Shown piece after piece: positions 44,558-53,491 of a stretch of DNA of 64,000 bases; the first letter of the stretch is position 1; every line of letters begins with the position of its first letter. Both the position numbers and the translations under genes were made by a program. The DNA is taken from NCBI RefSeq assembly GCF_001952935.1, contig NZ_CP018319.1, positions 919,501 to 983,500 of the forward strand, written 5' to 3'. The stretch comes from Pseudomonas frederiksbergensis (GTDB lineage: Bacteria > Pseudomonadota > Gammaproteobacteria > Pseudomonadales > Pseudomonadaceae). Below the pieces are notes generated by a model. It saw nothing but the letters and a program-made list of their open reading frames with translations, made no database searches and had not been told where the DNA came from.

Positions 44558-45466
44558 ATGGATCAGGCCCTGGACTGGCTGATCGTGCTGGACAGTCCGA
44601 GCGAGGAACAAACCCGACAGTTTCACGACTGGCTGGCCGCCGATCCGTTGAATGCCGAGGCGTTCGCCAAGGCTCAGGCGATCTGGGAAGGCCCGCAGGT
44701 CGGGCAATGCGCGCAAAGCCTGGCTGCCCGGCCGCCGAAAGTGACCGCCCTGTCGCGCCTGCGCCCCCACTGGAAACCCTTGGCCACCGCTGCCGTGCTG
44801 ATCCTCGGTTTGTTCAGCTTCAGCAATCTGCCGATTCGCCTGCAGGCCGATCACCTGACCGTGGTCGGTGAACGCCAGCGGCTGCAACTGGAGGATGGCT
44901 CGAAGGTCCTGCTCAATACCAATTCGGCCTTCTCCAGCACCATCAACGATCAACAGCGCGTTGCCCGTTTGTATCAGGGCGAGGCGTTTTTCGAGGTCGC
45001 GGCCGACCGCGGCCAGCCGCTGGAAATCGACGCCGGGCCGGTCAAGGCCAGCGTGCGGGACACCGCGTTTGCGGTGCGCTATCTGGACGGCGTGGCACAG
45101 GTTCGGGTGCAGCGTGGGGATGTCGACTTGCGAGCGACCCGCGACGACGCGCGAATTCGATTGTCCGCCGGAGAAAGCATCCGCATCGGCCCCAACGGCT
45201 TTGATCGCCCCGCCAGACTCGACGCCGCGACCGACCTGGCGTGGGTCCAGGGCCGACTGGTGTTCGAAAACTGCCCGCTGAGCCAGGTGCTGGCGGAGCT
45301 GCGACGTTACTATCCCGGCTGGATCATCAACAACAACGAGCAGTTGGCCGACATCGCCGTCACCGGTAATTACCGCCTCGACCAGCCGTTGGACGTGGTC
45401 CGCTCGCTGGCCCAGATCACCTCGGCACGGCTCCAGGAATTTCCGGCGCTAGTGATCTTGAACTAA
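44558..45466 (+). CDS. FecR/HxuR-like anti-sigma regulator, N-terminus probably frameshifted
   Basis: From ATG 44558 the protein has 302 residues: a DUF4880 sigma-binding domain (4-43, ALDWLIVLDSPSEEQTRQFHDWLAADPLNAEAFAKAQAIW), one membrane helix (WKPLATAAVLILGLFSFSNL, about 72-91), a periplasmic FecR domain (GERQRLQLEDGSKVLLNTNSAF, GEAFFEVAADRG) and a C-terminal STN-like part. It passes the heme signal to the sigma factor. ATG 44558 has no ribosome site. A GTG at 44499 has an ideal one but runs in another frame, and the right frame stays open without a start upstream, so a one-base deletion in the C-rich tract or slippage is likely. Confidence 0.85.
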   Translation: MDQALDWLIVLDSPSEEQTRQFHDWLAADPLNAEAFAKAQAIWEGPQVGQCAQSLAARPPKVTALSRLRPHWKPLATAAVLILGLFSFSNLPIRLQADHLTVVGERQRLQLEDGSKVLLNTNSAFSSTINDQQRVARLYQGEAFFEVAADRGQPLEIDAGPVKASVRDTAFAVRYLDGVAQVRVQRGDVDLRATRDDARIRLSAGESIRIGPNGFDRPARLDAATDLAWVQGRLVFENCPLSQVLAELRRYYPGWIINNNEQLADIAVTGNYRLDQPLDVVRSLAQITSARLQEFPALVILN

Positions 45467-45484
45467 ATGAGAATTATTTTTACT
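45466..45484 (+). promoter_or_regulatory. Weak Fur-box-like sequence before the TonB receptor gene
   Basis: AATGAGAATTATTTTTACT agrees with the 19-base Fur consensus at about 10 positions. It lies just past the fecR-like stop and 105 bases before the receptor start. Confidence 0.3.
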
Positions 45485-45588
45485 CGATAGCCAACTCCCG
45501 TACGTCTCGTTATAGCCAATGCAATTGATTCGCACCTTCAGATGCCGATCAGCACCTATAAAGATTCGTGCGACACGGAGCGCTATCG

Positions 45589-48180
45589 ATGTCCTCTCGC
45601 CTCACCCGCCAACCTTCTTCACCTTCTCGCGTGCTGTCGCTGCTGGCCGCCGCCATCCTGATGGCCGGCAGCGCGCAGCTCTACGCCGCCACCGCGGCAG
45701 AGCAAACGACCCGCAACATGGGCGATTACGCGTTCGCCATCCCTCAGCAGTCGCTGGTCTCGGCACTCAATGCTTTTACCGCCGTGACCGGTTGGCAGGT
45801 CGGCTTGCCAGCAGAACTGGCTGAAGGCGTGGCCTCGCCGGGCGTGCGGGGTTCGCTGCCGCCAGAGAAAGCCCTTGATCGCCTGTTGGTGGGAACCAAC
45901 CTGAGCTATCGCAAACTGGGCTCCAATAACATCGTGCTGGAGAAGCGCAGCAACGGCAGCGCGCTCAACCTGGACCAGGTGACCATCAGCGCCACTCGCC
46001 AGGAACAAAGCATCGCCAGCGTGCCGAGCACCGTCACCGTTCACACCCGTGAAGAGCTGGACCGCAACAACGTCAATACCATCAAGGATCTGGTGCGCTA
46101 CGAACCGGGCGTCTCGGTGGGCGGTGCCGGGACCCGCGGCGGAATCAGCGGCTACAACATTCGCGGCATCGACGGCGACCGGATCCTGACCCAAATCGAC
46201 GGAGTCGAGATTCCGAACGGTTTCTTCAACGGCCCGTATGCCAAAACCCAGCGTAACTACGTCGACCCGGAAATCATCAAGCGCGTCGAGATTCTGCGCG
46301 GCCCGGCCTCGGTGCTTTACGGCAGCAACGCCATCGGCGGCGCGGTCAGCTATTTCACCCTCGACGCGGACGACATCATCAAGCCCGGCCAGGACGTCGG
46401 TGCTCGCCTGAAAACCGGGTACAGCTCCGCTGACGAGAGCTGGCTGAAGTCCGCCACCGTCGCCGGCCGCGCCGATCAGTTCGATGGCTTGCTGCACTAC
46501 AGCCAGCGCGACGGTCACGAAACCGATTCCTTTGGCAGCAACAACGGCACCGGTCTGGACCGTACCGCGGCCAACCCGGAAGACGTACGAGCCACCAACG
46601 TATTGGCCAAGATCGGCTTGAACTACAACGAAGATTCACGCCTTGGACTGACCTACGAGAAGTACAAGGACGATCGCGACTCCGATCAGAAAAGCGCTTA
46701 TGGCGGCCCGTACTTCAACGGCCAGCCGACGATCCCGAACAGCATGCTGCCCGGCGGCATGTACCAGTGGCGCACCGGCAACGACACCATTACCCGTGAG
46801 CGCTTCGGCCTGGAACACAGCTTCGCACTCGACAGCCTGCTGGCAGACAACGTCAAGTGGAGCCTGAACCACCAGATCGCCAAAACCGATCAAAGCACCG
46901 AAGAATTCTATTACCCGATGACCCGTAGAGTGCTGCGCACCCGCGATACGCTTTACGAAGAGAAACAGTGGGTCTTCGATGCCCAACTGGATAAAGCCTT
47001 CAACATCGCTGACACCGGGCACTTGCTGACTTACGGCACCACCCTCAAACAACAGAAAGTCACCGGCTCGCGCAGCGGCGACGGCAAGTGCCTGGCGGTC
47101 GGTCGCGGCTGTACGGCCGTCGGCGCGACCAGCGCGGCCGATGTGCTGAAGAAATCCAGCGATTTCCCCGACCCGACCATCAATACTTACAGCCTGTTCG
47201 CCCAGGACGAGATCAGCTGGAACAAGTGGACCTTCCTGCCGGGCCTGCGCTACGACTACACCCAGCTCAAGCCGCACATCACCCAGGAGTTCCTCAATAC
47301 CGTGGCCGCCGACGGTCGCGGTACCGTCAGCGATGAGAACAAAACCTGGAACAAGGTTTCACCCAAGTTCGGCCTGACTTACGCCCTGACCGATCAGTAC
47401 ACCTGGTATGGCCAGTACGCTGAAGGTTTCCGCACGCCAACCGCCAAGGCGCTGTACGGGCGCTTCGAGAACACCACCACCGGCTATAGCGTGGCGCCGA
47501 ACCCGGATCTGGAACCGGAAAAAAGCAAAAGCTACGAAACCGGCCTGCGCGGCAACTTCGAGTCCGGCTCGTTCGATGTCGCGGTGTTCTACAACAAATA
47601 CCGCGACTTCATTAACGAAGACGCTGTCACCCCCGGTTACAGCGAGTTGACCTTCCAGAGCAACAACATCAAACACGCAACCATCAAGGGCGCAGAGATC
47701 AAGGGCCGCCTGAACCTCGACGCGCTCGGCGCACCGCAAGGTCTCTACACCCAGGGCTCGGTGGCCTACGCCTACGGCCGCAACAACGACACCGGCGAGC
47801 CGATCAACAGCGTCAACCCGCTGACCGGTGTGTTCGGTCTAGGTTACGACCAGGACAACTATGGCGGTTTGCTCAGCTGGACACTGGTGAAGAAGAAGGA
47901 TCGCGTCGATGACAGCAACTTCAAGTCGCCGGACGGTGTGAGCAGCCAGTTCAAGTCGCCGGGTTTCGGCGTGCTCGATCTGACCGGTTTCTACAAAGTC
48001 ACCGACGATGTCACCGTCAGCGCTGGCGTCTACAACCTGACCGACAAAAAGTACTGGCTGTGGGATGACGTGCGCGGTTACGACAGCGTCGGCGAAGCGG
48101 CAGTGCTGAGCCCGGCCAACCTGGATCGCCTGACCCAACCGGGTCGCAACTTCGCGGTCAATCTGGTCTGGGATATCTGA
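45589..48180 (+). CDS. TonB-dependent heme receptor with signalling (STN) domain
   Basis: The ATG at 45589 with GGAG upstream gives 863 residues. After a signal peptide (to about 33) comes an STN domain (about 50-120) that contacts the FecR-like protein, a plug domain (about 135-255: VTISATRQEQSIASVPSTVTV, LRGPASVLYGSNAIGGAV) and a beta-barrel ending NFAVNLVWDI. Heme-receptor landmarks FRTP (for FRAP) and NPDL (for NPNL) are present. Heme is the likely ligand because hemO follows. No His lies between FRTP and NPDL, where heme receptors usually keep one. Confidence 0.87.
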   Translation: MSSRLTRQPSSPSRVLSLLAAAILMAGSAQLYAATAAEQTTRNMGDYAFAIPQQSLVSALNAFTAVTGWQVGLPAELAEGVASPGVRGSLPPEKALDRLLVGTNLSYRKLGSNNIVLEKRSNGSALNLDQVTISATRQEQSIASVPSTVTVHTREELDRNNVNTIKDLVRYEPGVSVGGAGTRGGISGYNIRGIDGDRILTQIDGVEIPNGFFNGPYAKTQRNYVDPEIIKRVEILRGPASVLYGSNAIGGAVSYFTLDADDIIKPGQDVGARLKTGYSSADESWLKSATVAGRADQFDGLLHYSQRDGHETDSFGSNNGTGLDRTAANPEDVRATNVLAKIGLNYNEDSRLGLTYEKYKDDRDSDQKSAYGGPYFNGQPTIPNSMLPGGMYQWRTGNDTITRERFGLEHSFALDSLLADNVKWSLNHQIAKTDQSTEEFYYPMTRRVLRTRDTLYEEKQWVFDAQLDKAFNIADTGHLLTYGTTLKQQKVTGSRSGDGKCLAVGRGCTAVGATSAADVLKKSSDFPDPTINTYSLFAQDEISWNKWTFLPGLRYDYTQLKPHITQEFLNTVAADGRGTVSDENKTWNKVSPKFGLTYALTDQYTWYGQYAEGFRTPTAKALYGRFENTTTGYSVAPNPDLEPEKSKSYETGLRGNFESGSFDVAVFYNKYRDFINEDAVTPGYSELTFQSNNIKHATIKGAEIKGRLNLDALGAPQGLYTQGSVAYAYGRNNDTGEPINSVNPLTGVFGLGYDQDNYGGLLSWTLVKKKDRVDDSNFKSPDGVSSQFKSPGFGVLDLTGFYKVTDDVTVSAGVYNLTDKKYWLWDDVRGYDSVGEAAVLSPANLDRLTQPGRNFAVNLVWDI

Positions 48181-48188
48181 CCCTGCCC

Positions 48189-48233
48189 CCTCACTTCGCC
48201 GCTTTCACAGAAGTGGCGCAGTGAGGTTTTTTT
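48189..48233 (+). terminator. Rho-independent terminator of the TonB receptor gene
   Basis: CCTCAC and GTGAGG close an imperfect stem that also pairs GCC/GGC and CTT/AAG, followed by seven T residues. It may partially reduce read-through into hemO. Confidence 0.8.
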
Positions 48234-48293
48234 ACTGTCACGCACCTTGTTGTTCGTCTCGTTACCAAGCGCCTCTTTTCTCAAGGACTTCTC

Positions 48294-48896
48294 ATGACCA
48301 CTCAGGACACTGCTCAACGCCCTGCTCTGCGTTCGCAACGTTTGAACCAGATCACAAACAAACCTCATACCAAGCTTGATGCCTTGGTCAAAGCCCACGC
48401 ACCGTTCGAAACCCAGGCCAACTTCGCCCGTTTCGTGGTGGCTCAGTATTTGTTTCAGTCGGAACTGGTGTCGCTGTACAACGATGCCGAATTGACCGCC
48501 ATCGTCCCGGACCTGCCTGCCCGCTGCCGTGCTGACGCGGCCAAGGCTGACCTGGCCGATCTGGAAACCGAAGTGCCGGCCCCCGTCGCCGGGGCGGTGA
48601 AGAATCCAGCCAAAGCCGAGGCGCTGGGTTGGCTGTTCGTGTCGGAAGGTTCGAAACTTGGCGCGGCGTTCCTGATCAAGCGTGCGGTGGGTCTCGGCTT
48701 GAGCGAAACCTTTGGCGCTCGCCATCTCGGTGAACCGGCCGGTGGTCGTGCTGAAGGCTGGAAGAGCTTCGTCAAAACCCTCGACGGGCTGGAACTCAGC
48801 GCACAAGAGGAAGCCGAGCTGGATAAAGGCGCAATCGACGCGTTCAACCGCTTCACGGTGTTGCTCGAGCAGGCCTACACCCCAGAACTCGCCTGA
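48294..48896 (+). CDS. hemO: Biliverdin-producing heme oxygenase (HemO/PigA)
   Basis: The 200-residue enzyme opens heme to biliverdin, CO and iron. It follows P. aeruginosa HemO closely: LRSQRLNQITNKPHTKLDALVK with the proximal His25, NFARFVVAQYLFQ, ADLADL, EALGWLFVSEGSKLGAAFLIK (distal helix) and FGARHLGEPAGGRAEGWKSFV. Asn18 corresponds to the Asn of the P. aeruginosa enzyme linked to delta/beta cleavage. Its place behind the receptor completes a heme-iron use pathway. Confidence 0.93.
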   Translation: MTTQDTAQRPALRSQRLNQITNKPHTKLDALVKAHAPFETQANFARFVVAQYLFQSELVSLYNDAELTAIVPDLPARCRADAAKADLADLETEVPAPVAGAVKNPAKAEALGWLFVSEGSKLGAAFLIKRAVGLGLSETFGARHLGEPAGGRAEGWKSFVKTLDGLELSAQEEAELDKGAIDAFNRFTVLLEQAYTPELA

Positions 48897-48911
48897 AGAA
48901 ACACATCCCCT

Positions 48912-49002
48912 CTGTAGGAGTGAGCCTGCTCGCGATGACGGAGTGTCAGTCGACATCATTGCCGCCTAACCCACCGCTATCGCGAGCACACTCACTCCTA
49001 CA
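48912..49002. repeat. REP doublet, family A variant
   Basis: The inverted units carry TGTAGGAGTGAGCCTGCTCG on the left and a diverged right copy (CGCGAGCACACTCACTCCTAC). It lies between hemO and the ybaN-like gene. Confidence 0.88.
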
Positions 49003-49060
49003 AGGGACCGAGTGTGCCTGCACGATCCCGATCAAGCTTTAGTCGCGCAACTTGAGTCCA

Positions 49061-49456
49061 ATGCCTCACCTTTCCTCCTCAAAACTCGCCCGAATCCTCT
49101 TTGGCCTGCTCGCCTACATCAGCCTGGCCATCGGCCTGATCGCCATCGTCGTACCCGGCCTGCCGACCACCGAGTTCATCCTGCTGGCCGCCTGGGCCGC
49201 GACCAAAAGTTCGCCGCGCCTGAGTGCCTGGCTGGAAAACCATCGGCTGTTCGGTTCCATCCTGCGCAACTGGCGCAACGGCAAAATCATCGCCCGCCGC
49301 GCCAAGGTCAGTGCCACCGTGAGCATGCTGCTGTGCGCCGGGTTGATGCTGGTGATGCTCGAACCTGGCTGGCCGATCTTTCTGGCGATTGCCGGCATGA
49401 GCCTGGGCAATCTGTGGATCTGGTCGCGGCCGGAATCATTGCCGACAATTTCCTGA
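49061..49456 (+). CDS. YbaN/DUF454 inner-membrane protein
   Basis: The ATG at 49061 gives 131 residues (a TTG nine bases earlier is possible). The DUF454 pattern is clear: RILFGLLAYISLAIGLIAIVVPGLPTTEFILLAAWAATKSSPRLSAWLENHRLFG, then an amphipathic linker WRNGKIIARRAK and a C-terminal pair of helices. It should be in the inner membrane. Function unknown; in several pseudomonads it accompanies heme-uptake genes, and it keeps that position here. Confidence 0.87.
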   Translation: MPHLSSSKLARILFGLLAYISLAIGLIAIVVPGLPTTEFILLAAWAATKSSPRLSAWLENHRLFGSILRNWRNGKIIARRAKVSATVSMLLCAGLMLVMLEPGWPIFLAIAGMSLGNLWIWSRPESLPTIS

Positions 49457-49634
49457 ATTCCTGCGCTTTTCAGGGCTTTTTCCTGCGCAAACGTTCACCT
49501 GCTACCGTTCGTCGGCTTAGCGTTCATGCAACCTCTGCCCACGCCGATGAGCATTAAATGGCGCTGAATGGACTTGGCGAATTGGGTCGACCCCGACTCA
49601 CAGCCAACACCTCATCCATTCGCGAGCTCGTCCT

Positions 49635-51773
49635 ATGTTCGACTCTCTGTCCATCCGCCTGAAAATCGTCCTGCTGTCCGGTCTGTGCCTGCTGGGCGTG
49701 GTCGTCCTGATCGTCGGCATGAACATCTACCAGACCGATCAGAACGATGAACTGGTCAGCGCCTCCAGCAGCAAGATGCTCACCGCCAGCGTGCAGAACC
49801 TGCTCCAGGCCAAGGCCGCCGAGCAAGCGGTGCGGGTGCAGAAGACCTTCGGTGAAAGCCTGCTGGTGGTGACCGCCCTGGCCGATCAGATCAAGGACCT
49901 GCGCAACATGGCGAGCACGCGCTCCCTTGACGCCGGTGCCCTGCGTGAAGAGTTGAATCAGAGCCTGAAAACCGCCTTCGAACGCAACAGCAAAGTGCTC
50001 GGCATCTGGCTGGCATTCGAACCCAATGGCCTCGACGGCAAGGACAGCGAATTCGCCAACGATGCCGCTCGCCAATCCAACGAAGCCGGTCGTTTTGCCA
50101 GCTACTGGAGCCGTGCCGGCGGTGTCGGGATCAACACGATCATGGTCGAAGACGACATGACCAAAACCACCTTGAGCCTCAGCGGCACGCCCTACAACAG
50201 CTGGTACACCTGCCCTCGCGACAGCAAACGCACCTGCCTGCTCGACCCGTATGCTGATACCGTCGCCGGCAAGGAAATGCTGATGACCACCATTTCCGTA
50301 CCGCTGCTGGTGGAGGGCAAGTCCATCGGCGTGGTTGGTGTGGACATCGCCCTCGACGCGCTGCAAGCGGCGGCTGTCGATTCCCAACGCGATCTGTTCA
50401 ACAGCGCCGGGCACATGCTGATCGTCTCCGGCAGCGGCGTACTCGCCGGTTACAGCGTGGACGCCAGCAAGGTCGGCAAAAGCATCGGCGACACCCTGGG
50501 CGCAGACGGCAAGGACGTCCTGCAATTGCTCAGCGCCGGCACACCGAAGATTCTCGAACAGGGCGACCTGATCCGCGCGGTGTACCCGGTCAGTCCGATT
50601 GCCGATTCCAAAGCCTGGGGCGTGGTGATCGACCTGCCAAAACAAGTGCTGCTGGCCGACTCGGTCAAGTTGCAAACCGTACTCGATGACGCCCAGCAAA
50701 GCGGCACGATCAAAGCCGTTTTGGTGGCAGTGATTGCCGGCCTGGTCGGGTTGTTGCTGATCTGGCTCACGGCGTCCGGCGTGACCCGGCCGATCAACAG
50801 CGTGGCCGAGATGCTCAAGGCGATTGCCAGCGGCGACGGCGACCTGACGCAGCGTCTGCACTACAGCAAGAAAGACGAACTCGGCGAACTGGTGAGCTGG
50901 TTCAACCGCTTCCTCGACAAGCTGCAACCGACCATCGCGCAGATCAAACAAAGCATCACCGATGCGCGTGGCACCGCCGACCAGTCTTCGGAAATCGCCC
51001 GTCAGACCAGCGAAGGCATGCAAGTGCAGTTCCGCGAAATCGACCAGGTCGCCACCGCGTCCAACGAAATGAGTGCCACCGCCCACGATGTCGCCAACAG
51101 TGCCTCGAACGCGGCTAACGCGGCCAAGGGTGCCGACCAGTCGGCCCGCGACGGCATGCAGATCATCGAACGCAGCACCCGCGACATCAATCAACTGGCC
51201 GACGAAGTCAGCAAGGCCGTGACCGAAGTCGAAGCGTTGGCGGTCAACAGCGAGCAGATCGGCTCGGTGCTGGAGGTGATCCGCAGCATCGCCGAGCAAA
51301 CCAACCTGCTCGCACTCAACGCGGCGATTGAAGCGGCGCGTGCCGGCGAAAGCGGTCGCGGGTTTGCGGTGGTCGCCGATGAAGTGCGCAACCTGGCCAA
51401 ACGCACCCAGGATTCGGTGGAAGAAATCCGCATCGTGATCGAGCGCATCCAGACCGGCACTCGCGGCGTGGTGGCCACGATGCATTCGAGCCAGACCCAG
51501 GCTCACAGCAACGCCGGGCAGATCCAGCAAGCGGTGCAGGCCTTGAGCAAAATCAGCGACGCAGTGACGGTCATCAGCGACATGAACCTGCAAATCGCCA
51601 GCGCCGCCGAACAACAAAGCGCGGTGGCCGAAGAGGTCAACCGCAACGTCTCGGCAATCCGCACCGTCACCGAAACCCTGACCAGTCAGGCCACCGAATC
51701 GGCGCAGATCAGTAGCCACCTCAACTCGCTGACCTCGCACCAGATGAAATTGATGGATCAGTTTCGGGTGTAA
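49635..51773 (+). CDS. Methyl-accepting chemotaxis protein with periplasmic dCache-type sensor
   Basis: The 712-residue receptor has a first membrane helix ([22 protein letters not shown]), a periplasmic region of about 320 residues with two Cache-like halves ([18 protein letters not shown] and [22 protein letters not shown]), a second helix ([20 protein letters not shown]), HAMP ([25 protein letters not shown]) and the signalling domain with the tip [35 protein letters not shown]. The ligand is unknown. It has its own promoter and a REP doublet behind it. Confidence 0.92.
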   Translation: MFDSLSIRLKIVLLSGLCLLGVVVLIVGMNIYQTDQNDELVSASSSKMLTASVQNLLQAKAAEQAVRVQKTFGESLLVVTALADQIKDLRNMASTRSLDAGALREELNQSLKTAFERNSKVLGIWLAFEPNGLDGKDSEFANDAARQSNEAGRFASYWSRAGGVGINTIMVEDDMTKTTLSLSGTPYNSWYTCPRDSKRTCLLDPYADTVAGKEMLMTTISVPLLVEGKSIGVVGVDIALDALQAAAVDSQRDLFNSAGHMLIVSGSGVLAGYSVDASKVGKSIGDTLGADGKDVLQLLSAGTPKILEQGDLIRAVYPVSPIADSKAWGVVIDLPKQVLLADSVKLQTVLDDAQQSGTIKAVLVAVIAGLVGLLLIWLTASGVTRPINSVAEMLKAIASGDGDLTQRLHYSKKDELGELVSWFNRFLDKLQPTIAQIKQSITDARGTADQSSEIARQTSEGMQVQFREIDQVATASNEMSATAHDVANSASNAANAAKGADQSARDGMQIIERSTRDINQLADEVSKAVTEVEALAVNSEQIGSVLEVIRSIAEQTNLLALNAAIEAARAGESGRGFAVVADEVRNLAKRTQDSVEEIRIVIERIQTGTRGVVATMHSSQTQAHSNAGQIQQAVQALSKISDAVTVISDMNLQIASAAEQQSAVAEEVNRNVSAIRTVTETLTSQATESAQISSHLNSLTSHQMKLMDQFRV

Positions 51774-51798
51774 CCCAACTTCCATGACCGCAGAAAAT

Positions 51799-51897
51799 CC
51801 CCTGTGGGAGCGGGCTTGCTCGCGAAAGCGTAGTGTCAGTCAATATCAATGTTGCTGACCCACCGCCTTCGCGAGCAAGCCCGCTCCCACAAGGGGA
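51799..51897. repeat. REP doublet, family A
   Basis: Inverted TGTGGGAGCGGGCTTGCTCG units extended by AATCCCC/GGGGATT arms, between the chemoreceptor and CoA-transferase genes. Confidence 0.9.
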
Positions 51898-51956
51898 TTT
51901 CATCCGGTCTGGCAATTTTTTGATCTATGATCAGGCCCTCTCCCGGAGGGCCTTCG

Positions 51957-53288
51957 ATGACTGGTTTACTCACGTCCATTCAAGCCGCACTCGGCTTGCC
52001 TCACACCCAGGTCAAGTTCACCTCGAGCGGCGCCCTGCCCTCGGCGTTTGCCGTCACCGACCTGGCGAGCGCCAGCATTGCCGCTGCCGGTCAGGCTGTC
52101 AGCGAATGGCTGCAGCAACAAACCGGTCGCCTACCCTCCCTTGAGGTCGACCGCCGCCTCGCCTCTTTCTGGTTCGCCACCTCGATCCGCCCGATAGGCT
52201 GGAGCGTCCCGCCACTCTGGGACCCCGTCGCCGGTGACTACGCAGCCAAAGACGGCTGGATCCGCCTGCACACCAACGCGCCTCATCACCGCGCCGCAGC
52301 CGAAAAAGTGCTCGGTGCCTGTGCCGACCGTGCAGCGATGGCGAGCAAGGTTGCTCAATGGGCCAAAAGCGATCTGGAGCAGGCCGTAGTCGATGCCGGT
52401 GGCTGCGCCGCCGAGATGCGTAGCTGGGCGCAATGGCAAGCGCATCCCCAAGGTCAGGCGGTGAACGCCGAGCCGCTGATTCAGTTGGCTGACAAAAGCC
52501 GCCAGAACGCGAAACCGTGGCAAGGTTCGGTGGCGCAACCGCTTGCCGGGATCAAGGTGCTGGATTTGACTCGAGTGCTTGCCGGCCCGATCGCCAGCCG
52601 TTTCCTGGCCGGCCTCGGCGCCGACGTTTTGCGCATCGACCCACCGAACTGGAACGAACCGGGCGTGGTGCCGGAAGTCACCATGGGCAAACGCTGTGCG
52701 CGCCTGGACCTGCACGACAAGGCTGATCGCGCGGTGTTCGAAAGCCTGCTCAAGGACGCCGACATTCTGCTCCACGGCTACCGCGCCGACGCACTGGAAC
52801 GCCTGGGTTACGGCGCCGCCGAACGCCAGAAACTGGCGCCCGGACTGATCGACGTCAGCCTCAATGCCTACGGCTGGAGCGGCCCGTGGCAGAACCGCCG
52901 TGGCTTCGACAGCCTGGTACAAATGAGCAGCGGAATTGCCGACGCCGGCATGCAGTGGAAACGCGCGGACAAACCGACGCCATTGCCCTTGCAAGCGCTC
53001 GATCACGCCACCGGCTATTTGATGGCGGCCGCTGCGATTCGATTATTGGGGCGCAGTGGCTCGGCGCGCTTATCGTTGGCGCGTACCGCGAAGTTGCTGA
53101 TTGAAAACGGCGCGGGAACAGATGAGCCGTTGCGGGCGGAGGATGACAACGATCAAGGGCTGGTGATTGAGCAGACGCCTTGGGGCCCGGCGCATCGACT
53201 TCATGTACCGCTGAAGATTACGGGGACGCCGTTGCAGTGGACACTGGCGGCTTCGGAGTTGGGCTCCCATCGCGCGCAGTGGTGGTGA
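51957..53288 (+). CDS. Family III CoA-transferase with an extra N-terminal CoA-transferase-like segment
   Basis: The ATG at 51957 follows GGAGGG and gives 443 residues. The canonical CaiB/BaiF start, PLAGIKVLDLTRVLAGPIASRFLAGLGADVLRIDPP, appears only at about residue 194; the catalytic Asp is in NRRGFDSLVQMSSGI. Before it lies a stretch (about 70-185: DYAAKDGWIRLHTNAPHHRAAAEKVLGA ... WAQWQAHPQGQAV) that resembles the region usually found after the Asp. The protein therefore looks permuted or formed from a shortened duplicate. CoA-ester substrates are unknown. Confidence 0.82.
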   Translation: MTGLLTSIQAALGLPHTQVKFTSSGALPSAFAVTDLASASIAAAGQAVSEWLQQQTGRLPSLEVDRRLASFWFATSIRPIGWSVPPLWDPVAGDYAAKDGWIRLHTNAPHHRAAAEKVLGACADRAAMASKVAQWAKSDLEQAVVDAGGCAAEMRSWAQWQAHPQGQAVNAEPLIQLADKSRQNAKPWQGSVAQPLAGIKVLDLTRVLAGPIASRFLAGLGADVLRIDPPNWNEPGVVPEVTMGKRCARLDLHDKADRAVFESLLKDADILLHGYRADALERLGYGAAERQKLAPGLIDVSLNAYGWSGPWQNRRGFDSLVQMSSGIADAGMQWKRADKPTPLPLQALDHATGYLMAAAAIRLLGRSGSARLSLARTAKLLIENGAGTDEPLRAEDDNDQGLVIEQTPWGPAHRLHVPLKITGTPLQWTLAASELGSHRAQWW

Positions 53289-53298
53289 CTGCCGGACT

Positions 53299-53404
53299 GA
53301 TCGTTCCCACGCTCCTGCATGGTAATGCCGCCATGGACGCTCCGCGTCCACACTGACGCGAAGCGTCAGGGGATGCATTCCCGCGCAGGAGCGTGGTAAC
53401 GATC
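53299..53404. repeat. REP-like doublet, family C, diverged
   Basis: Ends GATCGTTCCCACGCTCCTGC and inverse, with base changes (GCATGGTAATG for GCGTGGGAATG) relative to other copies. Inner stems GGACGCTCCGCGTCC and GACGCGAAGCGTC remain. Confidence 0.85.
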
Positions 53405-53491
53405 AATTAGAACTCCCGCGCAGGATTTCACCATTGGCCCGCCCCAAGGCATACTTGCCACCCTCCGCACTCCAGAACCCAAAAACGCCCC

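Noticed and set aside
44394..44582. A separate 62-codon gene before the FecR-like gene
   Set aside because: Its only credible part is the MTDTLPVPPPP stretch after the GTG at 44499, which looks like the displaced N-terminus of the FecR-like protein, not an independent gene.
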